A stretch of DNA of 17,057 bases from Oscillospiraceae bacterium (lineage in GTDB: Bacteria; Bacillota; Clostridia; Oscillospirales; Ruminococcaceae): positions 1-17,057 of the forward strand of contig JAEDLR010000044.1 of the NCBI GenBank assembly GCA_016295145.1. The letters are read 5' to 3'. Both the position numbers and the translations under genes were made by a program. The notes under the pieces are model-generated. The model searched no databases, was not told the origin of the DNA, and saw only the letters and a list, made by a program, of their open reading frames with translations. Of the stretch, positions 8,686 to 15,317 are shown in pieces; position 1 is the first letter of the stretch; every line of letters starts with the position of its first letter.

Positions 8686-8714
8686 ATTATACCATGTTCT
8701 TTCGCGAATTGCAA
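8686..8714 (-). promoter_or_regulatory. Predicted promoter of prfC
   Basis: On the - strand, TTGCAA (8714-8709) and TATAAT (8691-8686) are 17 bp apart, and the -10 is preceded by TGG (extended -10). Transcription would start near 8679, giving a leader of about 75 bases. The boxes are the same as those found before glyA. Confidence 0.75.
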
Positions 8715-8811
8715 CTGCTTTTCACACTTTTTAAAATGGGATTTTTTGTTAGCTGCCCTGATCATTCATGGATTTTTGCGCAATAAAAAACAGGTTTTTT
8801 CATGCATATTC

Positions 8812-8835
8812 GTGCCAATTTCATTGCACTTTTTT
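8812..8835 (+). terminator. Terminator-like hairpin with no assigned gene
   Basis: GTGC-C-AAT (8812-8819) and ATTGCAC (8823-8829) pair over 7 bp with one bulged C and a TTC loop, followed by six T (8830-8835). On the + strand this looks like a small intrinsic terminator, but no + strand gene precedes it: prfC is on the other strand. It may end a short unannotated transcript or be chance in AT-rich DNA. The rest of 8715-8970 shows no gene or clear signal. Confidence 0.35.
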
Positions 8836-8971
8836 GCATTCTGCCCAACTGAAAGAGAAAAAAACCGAATCATGACGGTCTGAAACGACAGAAACTGCAC
8901 GGTTTTCGCCATCCGGACCCCAAAGTTGAAAAACTGTGCTCAAAAAGTCATAAACATAATACAAAAAATCA

Positions 8972-9000
8972 TTGCAATTTCTTTCAGATTCAGTTAAGAT
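8972..9000 (+). promoter_or_regulatory. Candidate promoter of the scaffoldin gene
   Basis: TTGCAA at 8972-8977 and TAAGAT at 8995-9000 are 17 bp apart, giving a leader of about 125 bases. The -10 is imperfect. An alternative is the extended -10 TGATATTCT at 9069-9077, which would give a leader of about 45 bases but lacks a clear -35. Confidence 0.45.
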
Positions 9001-9043
9001 AATACTAGCATAATGTGATTGCGGAATCGAAGGGGATGTTCTG

Positions 9044-9098
9044 CATCACAGCAGACTGCACAGTGATGTGATATTCTGTTATGCAATCGATTTCGATT
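9044..9098 (+). repeat. Inverted repeats in the scaffoldin leader, possible operators
   Basis: CATCAC (9044-9049) mirrors GTGATG (9063-9068). AATCGA (9085-9090) mirrors TCGATT (9093-9098), and the core AATCGATT is itself a palindrome with a central CG, the shape of many LacI-family operators. AATCGA also occurs at 9025-9030, 60 bp upstream. A regulatory role is inference. Confidence 0.35.
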
Positions 9099-9130
9099 CT
9101 CTAAATCAAGAATATGGAGGAGTTATTACA

Positions 9131-9949
9131 ATGAAGAAGATGAAATTGGTTCCCTGCCTGATCACTATGGCTATGGCTGCTTCTGCAGCTTCCGTTGCAA
9201 GTGCTGCTGACGGCACTGTGGCGGTGTCCGTCGGAAAGGACACCCAGGCTCCCGGCGCAGCATTCTCTGTTGATGTGAAGTTGGCTTCTGTTCCTTCAGC
9301 AGGTCTCAGCTCCATCGATTTTGCAATTGACTACGACGCAGCAATCATTGATGTAACCGATGTGAAGCTGGGCACCATTGGCGAAACCGGCGCAGCATCC
9401 GCTGAGGGTGATTTGGGTGAAACGCTGTTTAGCTGGTACGATACCGGTTCCCAGATTACTCTGGTATGGAGCACTGGTTTGGTAGACTCCAACTACTGGA
9501 TCAAGAACGACGGCGTATTCGTTACCATTAGCGGTACCGTTGACGCTGACGCTACCCCCGGCGCATCTACTGATCTGACCGTTTCTGCTGTTGACCGTGA
9601 AACCTATCCTGGTTCCGGTGTGGGCGCATCCATCGTTTTTGCAGGCGTTGGCGAGAACGCAACCGCAACCTATGACTGCACCTCTACCGCTGGTTCTGTT
9701 ACTGTTGCAGGTGGCGCAAGCGGCGAGATCAAGTGGGGCGATGTTACCTGCGACGGTGATGTCAAGACTTCTGACGTCATTATGCTGAACCGTTTCCTCG
9801 CTGAGGATTTGACCGCAGATGTTTCTGCACAGGGTCTGCTGAACGCTGACTGCGAGTATGATGGCCTCGTCAATACCAGTGACGCTACCATGATCCTGAG
9901 ATATCTGGCTGGTTTGGTTTCTTACGAGCAGATGGGTAATCAGGGCTGA
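9131..9949 (+). CDS. Cohesin-dockerin adaptor scaffoldin, ScaC-like
   Basis: A secreted 272-residue protein with three parts. Residues 1 to about 26 are a signal peptide ending ASVASAA. About 27-193 is one cohesin, with the opening strand TVAVSVGKD, the APGAAFSVDVKL strand, and SAGLSSIDFAIDYDAAII, followed by a GVFVTISGTV strand. After a linker of only a few residues comes a two-repeat dockerin (199-266) with calcium ligands D204, T206, D208, D210, D215 and D240, E242, D244, N248, D251. This is the layout of ScaC of R. flavefaciens, which binds an enzyme dockerin with its cohesin and a larger scaffoldin with its own dockerin, so changing the cellulosome's specificity. The start is set by GGAGGAG at 9116-9122, eight bases upstream. 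The gene is monocistronic, between prfC and glyA, with no other sca genes visible. Partner specificity is unknown. Confidence 0.9.
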   Translation: MKKMKLVPCLITMAMAASAASVASAADGTVAVSVGKDTQAPGAAFSVDVKLASVPSAGLSSIDFAIDYDAAIIDVTDVKLGTIGETGAASAEGDLGETLFSWYDTGSQITLVWSTGLVDSNYWIKNDGVFVTISGTVDADATPGASTDLTVSAVDRETYPGSGVGASIVFAGVGENATATYDCTSTAGSVTVAGGASGEIKWGDVTCDGDVKTSDVIMLNRFLAEDLTADVSAQGLLNADCEYDGLVNTSDATMILRYLAGLVSYEQMGNQG

Positions 9950-9974
9950 TTGGTTTTATAGATCATGCAGATTT

Positions 9975-10016
9975 GAGTCCGCATATCAGTAAATGATATG
10001 CGGACTCTTTATTTTT
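9975..10016 (+). terminator. Strong intrinsic terminator after the scaffoldin gene
   Basis: A perfect 14-bp stem (9975-9988 with 9994-10007) has a 5-base loop GTAAA and is followed by TTTATTTTT. It isolates the scaffoldin transcript from glyA. Confidence 0.93.
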
Positions 10017-10039
10017 GCAAAAAAAATCCGGAATAAAGC

Positions 10040-10068
10040 TTGCAAAGCAAACGATACTGTGGTATAAT
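10040..10068 (+). promoter_or_regulatory. Promoter of glyA
   Basis: TTGCAA at 10040-10045 and TATAAT at 10063-10068 are 17 bp apart, with TGG directly before the -10 (extended -10). The leader would be about 55 bases. No riboswitch-like structure is evident in it. Confidence 0.85.
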
Positions 10069-10127
10069 ATTGGTAACTGACCGAGTGTCTGTTACCGAAA
10101 TTATAATCACCGAAAGGACGAAGAAAA

Positions 10128-11381
10128 ATGTTTGATAACCTGATGGATACCATTGGCTTTGTAAACAACTGTGATGCCGAGGTCGGCGCTGCAATGCAGA
10201 AGGAACTTGACCGCCAGAGAAGAAATCTGGAACTGATCGCAAGTGAAAACATCGTTTCCCCTGCTGTGATGGCAGCAATGGGCTCTGTGTTGACCAATAA
10301 ATATGCGGAAGGTTACTCTGCCAAGCGTTACTACGGCGGCTGTGAGTGCGTTGACATCGTTGAGGATCTCGCCATAGAGCGCGCAAAGCAGTTGTTTGGC
10401 TGCAAGTACGCCAATGTTCAGCCTCACTCTGGATCGCAGGCAAATACTGCCGTCTACTTTGGGCTGCTTGCCCCCGGCGATACCGTTCTGGGCATGAGTC
10501 TGGCACACGGCGGTCACCTGACCCACGGTTCACCCGTCAACCTTTCGGGTAAATACTTTCACTTCGTTTCCTACGGTCTGGGCGATGACGAGTTCATCGA
10601 CTATGATAAAGTAGCTGCTCTCGCCAAGGAACATCAGCCCAAGATGATTGTCGCCGGTGCCAGTGCGTATCCACGCGCCATTGATTTTGCCAGACTTTCT
10701 GAGATTGCAAAGTCTGTAGGCGCATACCTTATGGTAGATATGGCACACATCGCAGGTCTGGTTGCTGCAGGTCTGCACCAGTCCCCCATTGGCTATGCCG
10801 ATGTTGTCACCACCACCACACACAAAACACTGCGCGGCCCCAGAGGCGGTCTGATCCTCACCAATGACGAGGAGATCGCAAAGAAGATCAACAAGGCGAT
10901 TTTCCCCGGCATTCAGGGCGGCCCGCTGATGCATATCATTGCTGCAAAGGCCGTCTGCTTCGGAGAGGCACTCAAGCCTGCGTTCAAGACCTATCAACAG
11001 CAGGTTGTTGACAATGCACAGGCACTCGCCAAAGGTCTGCTCGACCGCGGGTTTGATCTCGTTTCCGGCGGCACGGATAATCACCTGATGCTTGTGGATC
11101 TGCGTCCTGTGAAGATCACCGGTAAGGAACTTGAGCATCGTCTGGATGAGGTGTATATCACCGTTAACAAGAACGCAATCCCCAACGATCCTGAGAAGCC
11201 CGGTACGACCAGTGGCATCCGTGTGGGCACCCCTGCTGTCACCAGCCGCGGTCTCGTTACCGAGGATATGGAGAAAATCGCAGAATTTATGTATCTGGCT
11301 GCAACGCAGTTTGAGGAGAAGGCAGATGCCATCCGTGAGGGCGTAAACGCACTGTGCGCAAAGTATCCTCTCTACGAGTAA
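10128..11381 (+). CDS. glyA: Serine hydroxymethyltransferase
   Basis: A 417-residue PLP enzyme that interconverts serine and glycine while moving a one-carbon unit to tetrahydrofolate; it is cytosolic and the main source of one-carbon units for purine and thymidylate synthesis. The PLP lysine is K233 in TTTTHKTLRGPRGG. D204 and H207 in VDMAHIAG contact the cofactor ring. NLELIASEN, NKYAEGYSAKRYYGGCE and NVQPHSGSQAN are the standard N-terminal signatures, and HGGHLTHGSPVNLSGK lines the active site. Length is normal for bacterial GlyA. The start has AAAGGA about ten bases upstream. The gene has its own promoter and is flanked by terminators on both sides. Confidence 0.97.
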   Translation: MFDNLMDTIGFVNNCDAEVGAAMQKELDRQRRNLELIASENIVSPAVMAAMGSVLTNKYAEGYSAKRYYGGCECVDIVEDLAIERAKQLFGCKYANVQPHSGSQANTAVYFGLLAPGDTVLGMSLAHGGHLTHGSPVNLSGKYFHFVSYGLGDDEFIDYDKVAALAKEHQPKMIVAGASAYPRAIDFARLSEIAKSVGAYLMVDMAHIAGLVAAGLHQSPIGYADVVTTTTHKTLRGPRGGLILTNDEEIAKKINKAIFPGIQGGPLMHIIAAKAVCFGEALKPAFKTYQQQVVDNAQALAKGLLDRGFDLVSGGTDNHLMLVDLRPVKITGKELEHRLDEVYITVNKNAIPNDPEKPGTTSGIRVGTPAVTSRGLVTEDMEKIAEFMYLAATQFEEKADAIREGVNALCAKYPLYE

Positions 11382-11409
11382 TCAAAACTGCATATTCATT
11401 TTGTGCAAG

Positions 11410-11438
11410 AGCAGGGCTGCATAGTCCTGCTTTTGTTG
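11410..11438 (+). terminator. Probable terminator after glyA
   Basis: AGCAGGGC (11410-11417) pairs with GTCCTGCT (11424-11431) over 8 bp including one G-U, with a six-base loop, then TTTTGTTG. The broken T run suggests partial termination. No convincing promoter was found between it and the antiporter start, so read-through from glyA may supply the next genes. Confidence 0.65.
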
Positions 11439-11461
11439 CGTGTTCGTAAAAAGGAGACATC

Positions 11462-12778
11462 ATGGAGAATTTTCAGGTAACACACATTCTGCTGGATTGC
11501 GGTCTGATTCTGCTTTCCACCAAAGCACTGGGTATGCTCACCCGAAAGCTGGGCTTGCCGCAAGTCGTTGGTATGATTCTGGCAGGATTGCTCATTGGCC
11601 CTGCCCTGTTTGCAGGAGGTGGCAGTTTTTCAGGTCTGATTCATCCCACCAAAATGGAAATGAATGTGCTGCAAAGCTTTTCACAGATTGGTGTAGTGTT
11701 CATTCTGTTTTCCAGCGGTCTGGAAACAGACTTTAAGGAAATGAAACGCAGCGGTGTCGCCGCAACTTGTGTTGCATTGGCAGGCGTGATTGTTCCAATT
11801 GCACTAGGCACTGTGGTGACACTGCTCTTTATGGGCGGATTCTCTGCGGCTGCCAATTCTGATTTGCTTATGAATGCTCTGTTCGTCGGTTGTATTCTTT
11901 CTGCAACAAGCGTTGGCATTACTGTGGAAACGTTGCGTGAGTTGGGAAAACTCAATACAAAAATCGGCACTACCATTCTCAGTGCAGCCATCATTGATGA
12001 TGTAATCGGCATCGTTGTACTGAGCATTATCACGAGTCTTGGCGGCGAGGGCAGCTTATGGGGCACCCTGCTTCGCACAGCCGGATTCTTTGTGTTTACC
12101 ATCTGTGTAGGCTGGGTTCTGCGCCGCGCATTCCGCGCGTTAGTTCGCATTTATCCCCACAAGCGAAGAACCAGTATCTTTGCGCTCTCTACCTGTTTTC
12201 TATTTGCATATTGCGCCGAGGAACTGTTCGGCGTGGCTGCAATTACTGGCGCATACATGGCTGGTTTGATGCTCAGCGGTCTTGGAGATACGAAATTTGT
12301 AGATCGCAAGGTGATTGTCAGCGGATATATGCTGTTTACGCCGATGTTTTTCGCATACATCGGTATCAGTGCAGATTTCAGTAACTTTTCCACGCAGGCA
12401 TTGATATTTGCCATTGCATTTGTGATAGTCGGCATTCTCGGAAAGATCCTGGGCTGCGGCGTAGTCGCAAGATGCTTTGGGCACAAGAGCAAAAATGCAA
12501 TGGCAGTCGGCTGCGGCATGATTGCCAGAGGTGAGGTCGCCCTTGCGGTATATGCCACAGGGCACAACCTGATTGCATTTGATAACGGTACACTCATCGG
12601 AATTGATCCCCTGGTTGCCACCATCTGCCTGATTGTCATCAGCTCCATTCTCTGCCCCATTACCCTGAAACTGGCGTTTAGCAACCACACCGACGGCGAT
12701 ATCCACGATATCCACCGTGACGCAACCATATCTGCCGAGGCACTGGAAAATGTTCAGCTTGAGGCACCCAATTCATAA
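11462..12778 (+). CDS. CPA2-family cation:proton antiporter
   Basis: A 438-residue integral membrane protein with about 12 hydrophobic spans, of the monovalent cation:proton antiporter-2 family (NapA/KefB-like). TM1-2 contains LGLPQVVGMILAGLLIGP, the family's entry signature. The ion-binding aspartate pair D179-D180 lies in AAIIDDVIGI, matching D156-D157 of Thermus NapA, which suggests an electrogenic Na+/H+ exchanger. R356 in GMIARGEVAL takes the place of the TM10 basic residue. No KTN/RCK or TrkA-N regulatory domain follows; the short C-terminal tail (about 405-438) is hydrophilic. AAAAAGGAG before ATG fixes the start. The gene for a dockerin protein starts 20 bp after its stop with no terminator between, so the two are probably on one transcript. 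The transported ion cannot be settled from sequence. Confidence 0.88.
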   Translation: MENFQVTHILLDCGLILLSTKALGMLTRKLGLPQVVGMILAGLLIGPALFAGGGSFSGLIHPTKMEMNVLQSFSQIGVVFILFSSGLETDFKEMKRSGVAATCVALAGVIVPIALGTVVTLLFMGGFSAAANSDLLMNALFVGCILSATSVGITVETLRELGKLNTKIGTTILSAAIIDDVIGIVVLSIITSLGGEGSLWGTLLRTAGFFVFTICVGWVLRRAFRALVRIYPHKRRTSIFALSTCFLFAYCAEELFGVAAITGAYMAGLMLSGLGDTKFVDRKVIVSGYMLFTPMFFAYIGISADFSNFSTQALIFAIAFVIVGILGKILGCGVVARCFGHKSKNAMAVGCGMIARGEVALAVYATGHNLIAFDNGTLIGIDPLVATICLIVISSILCPITLKLAFSNHTDGDIHDIHRDATISAEALENVQLEAPNS

Positions 12779-12798
12779 TACATGAAAGAGAGGTCACC

Positions 12799-14814
12799 AT
12801 GATGTTTTCACGCATTTGCAAGTCAATCGCCGCAGCCACAGCCGCACTCAGCGTGTGGAGTACCACTGCCGTAACGGTATCGGCAATTCCAAGCATTGCA
12901 GCAACCACAGTTACGCCTCCTTACTCCTGCCCTGCTGTATATGATGCTATCATTGCAATGAAAGCAGATTATCCCGAGGGAATGCCGTGGACAAATGATG
13001 ATTTTTACGCATGGAATGGAGGCGGTATGTACTATGGCGGCTACGGCTGCGTTGCTTATGCATATCTCGTCAGTGATGCAGCATTTGGATATCTGCCTGC
13101 GGAAGAACCCCTTGATTATGATCCGGCATTGCTACGCGTCGGTGATATGATTCGCTATAACGGTCATACCATTCTGGTTCTGGAAGTGCAAGAGGATGCA
13201 TTTATCGTGACCGAAGGCAACTTTAACAGTTCTGTTCACTGGGGCAGACGGGTGTCTTTCTCATCCTTGGAAGGAAATGTTGATTATTATACCAGCCGCT
13301 ATCCCGAGGTGTTTGCTTTCCGTGAGAATGCGGCTGCCATTGAGATCGGTGCGACGATTACCCCTGCTGTTATCTCCCGCGATGCTGTGAATCTGACATG
13401 GAAAACCTCTGATGCAACCATTGCCACTGTCGATACAAATGGATTGATTACGGGCAAGAACAACGGCATCGTAACCGTGACGGCAGAATGCGGCAGTGTC
13501 AGCGAAAGCTTTACTGTGACGGTCGGTGACCCAAGTATCGTAACTGATCCAACGGTTCCCGATGGGTTAACATACTCTATCGGCGATGATGGCACTGTCA
13601 TGATCACCGGATACACAGGAAGCGAAACCGATTTAACCATTCCTGCCTCTATCGAGGGGCTGCCTGTAACCACAATTGGCTCGTGGGCGTTCAATGCAAC
13701 ATCCAATGCAGTCAATATCACCCTGCCCGATACACTCACAACCATTGAAGCCTTTGCCTTTTTTGATGCCACCAAACTGGAAAGTATCGTTTTGCCCGAT
13801 TCCCTTGAAACGATTGAAAGCTGGGCATTTTACTGCAGCAGCTTGCGCAGCCTGCTGTTGCCCGAAAATGTCAGCGAAATCGGCAACTGGGCTTGCAGCG
13901 GTATGCCGAACCTCATTGCAATTACCGTTGCGGAAGACAACCCCTACTTCTGTGCGGTAGACGGCATATTGCATGATAAGGATGCAAAAACGCTGATTGC
14001 CTATCCTGCCGGCAAGAAAGATACTGCCTATTCGGTCATCAACGATGTCACTACCATTGCGCAGGGCGCGTTCGGTGGGGTGCAATATTTGCAGACGCTG
14101 CATATTCCTGCTACTGTCAACAGTATATCGGAGTCGACCTTCGAGCTGGCAACTGCATTGTACAGCATTGATGTCGCGGAAGAAAACACGGTATATTGTG
14201 ACATTGATGGTGTACTGTATACCGCGGATCATAAAACACTGCTGGCATATCCCATTGCGCGAACCGATGCATCCTATGCGATCGCGCCCAACACAGAGAT
14301 CATTGCAAACTCTGCATTTTCATATTGCAGCGCATTGGAGAATGTCACATTTTCAGATATGCTCCTTTCGGTTGGCGAATACGCATTTGCTGGTTGCACC
14401 GGTCTGACCAAACTGAATCTCCCGCAAACACTGCGTGAGATTCAACAGTGCGCATTCATGTATTGTGAGAACCTCTCAAGCTGTTTGATTCTATCCAACG
14501 TTACAAGCATCGGGGCGGACGCTTTTTCCCACTGTGCCGATGACTTCACGATAATCGGCGAAGAAAGCAGCTATGCGCAGACTTACGCCGAAGAGAATAC
14601 CATTCCTTTTGCGGTTGCAACCGTTCCTGTAGGCGATATCAACAACGATTACATCGTAACCGTTGCAGATGCCATTTTGCTCAACCGCCTGATTGCCGAG
14701 GATGCCACTCTGGATGTTGCAACACTGAATCTGATCACAGTGGACTGCAACACAGACGGTCTTGTGAATCTCAGCGATGCGCTGTGGATTTTACAACAAC
14801 TCGCCGGCGTATAA
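12799..14814 (+). CDS. Secreted dockerin protein: Cys/His peptidase-like domain, Ig-like domain, leucine-rich repeats
   Basis: A 671-residue exported protein. The signal peptide is about 1-29 (ends TVSA). Residues about 42-170 form a papain-like domain of the CHAP/NlpC type, with probable nucleophile C84 in GGYGCVAYAYLVSDAAFG and histidine H123 in NGHTILVLEV, then EGNFNSSVHWGR. Substrate, peptide or cell-wall, is unknown. About 172-243 is a BIG2 Ig-like domain (WKTSDATIATVDTNGLITG). About 256-605 is a run of BspA-type LRR_5 repeats (IGSWAF, LPDSLETIESWAF, LPQTLREIQQCAF). Two copies of a longer module at about 381-425 and 463-507 share a Y-C-x-(V/I)-D-G-(I/V)-L pattern. A two-repeat dockerin closes the protein (611-671), with ligands D613, N615, D617, D624 and D649, N651, D653, N657, D660. 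AGAGAGG sits six bases before ATG; MM leaves a one-codon ambiguity. It is likely held to the cellulosome or cell surface by a cohesin. Confidence 0.85.
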   Translation: MMFSRICKSIAAATAALSVWSTTAVTVSAIPSIAATTVTPPYSCPAVYDAIIAMKADYPEGMPWTNDDFYAWNGGGMYYGGYGCVAYAYLVSDAAFGYLPAEEPLDYDPALLRVGDMIRYNGHTILVLEVQEDAFIVTEGNFNSSVHWGRRVSFSSLEGNVDYYTSRYPEVFAFRENAAAIEIGATITPAVISRDAVNLTWKTSDATIATVDTNGLITGKNNGIVTVTAECGSVSESFTVTVGDPSIVTDPTVPDGLTYSIGDDGTVMITGYTGSETDLTIPASIEGLPVTTIGSWAFNATSNAVNITLPDTLTTIEAFAFFDATKLESIVLPDSLETIESWAFYCSSLRSLLLPENVSEIGNWACSGMPNLIAITVAEDNPYFCAVDGILHDKDAKTLIAYPAGKKDTAYSVINDVTTIAQGAFGGVQYLQTLHIPATVNSISESTFELATALYSIDVAEENTVYCDIDGVLYTADHKTLLAYPIARTDASYAIAPNTEIIANSAFSYCSALENVTFSDMLLSVGEYAFAGCTGLTKLNLPQTLREIQQCAFMYCENLSSCLILSNVTSIGADAFSHCADDFTIIGEESSYAQTYAEENTIPFAVATVPVGDINNDYIVTVADAILLNRLIAEDATLDVATLNLITVDCNTDGLVNLSDALWILQQLAGV

Positions 14815-14834
14815 TATCTGAAGCAAACAGAACG

Positions 14835-14867
14835 AAAGCCATAGTCCTTGTGGACTATGGCTTTTTT
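14835..14867. terminator. Terminator between convergent dockerin-protein gene and membrane-protein gene
   Basis: AAAGCCATAGTCC (14835-14847) and GGACTATGGCTTT (14852-14864) form a perfect 13-bp stem with loop TTGT. Six T (14862-14867) follow on the + strand. On the - strand the hairpin begins three bases after the stop codon of the membrane-protein gene and is followed by TTTCGTT, so it probably serves both sides. Confidence 0.9.
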
Positions 14868-15307
14868 CATTCCATAAAGAGCGACAACACCGCGAAAAAC
14901 ATTCCGAGCATGGCGGCGGTTGCAAACAATCCCAGTGCAATAATGAGAACACTGTGCATATCATAGGCGATATTGCGATACCGTCCCTTGCGGATCAGCA
15001 AGGTATGTGGGCGCTCATGATACAGACGCTCCTGCATGACGGGTTCAGCCGGAAACAAATTGACATACTCCGCATCCTCTACCTGATAGACCGCCTGTGC
15101 AAATCTGCGATGCTGATTGAAACGCACAAAGCTGCCCTTTTTCACCCGAAAGAACAGCAAACTGATCGCGGAAAAGAGGAAAAAAAGCAGCATCAGCGCA
15201 AGCAAAATCGCCGCAAGCATGAGCACACCAAACAGCAGAGTTTGCAGGGATATGCCAAATATCCAAAGCAGCACGCCCAGAACCAATAGAATGATCAGTA
15301 ACTCCAT
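14867..15307 (-). CDS. Small membrane protein of unknown function
   Basis: No family is recognised with confidence. The 146-residue product starts with about 52 almost wholly hydrophobic residues (two spans, about 2-18 and 21-53), then a basic and polar stretch (54-117) beginning FRVKKGSFVRFNQHRR, and a last span at about 119-144. The spacing suggests a soluble loop of some 65 residues; VKKGSFVRF followed by YVNLFP could be a small beta fold, but this is a guess. The ATG is ten bases after the stop of the histidine phosphatase gene, with only a weak GAG as ribosome binding site, so translation is probably coupled to it. A longer open frame upstream overlaps the phosphatase gene and is rejected. 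The two genes form an operon ending at the shared hairpin. Confidence 0.65.
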   Translation of the reverse strand: MELLIILLVLGVLLWIFGISLQTLLFGVLMLAAILLALMLLFFLFSAISLLFFRVKKGSFVRFNQHRRFAQAVYQVEDAEYVNLFPAEPVMQERLYHERPHTLLIRKGRYRNIAYDMHSVLIIALGLFATAAMLGMFFAVLSLFME

Positions 15308-15317
15308 GACTAATCGC

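Noticed and set aside
8665..8883. 72-codon + strand open frame in the prfC-scaffoldin gap
   Set aside because: No ribosome binding site, odd composition, and it runs through the terminator-like hairpin; not a credible gene.
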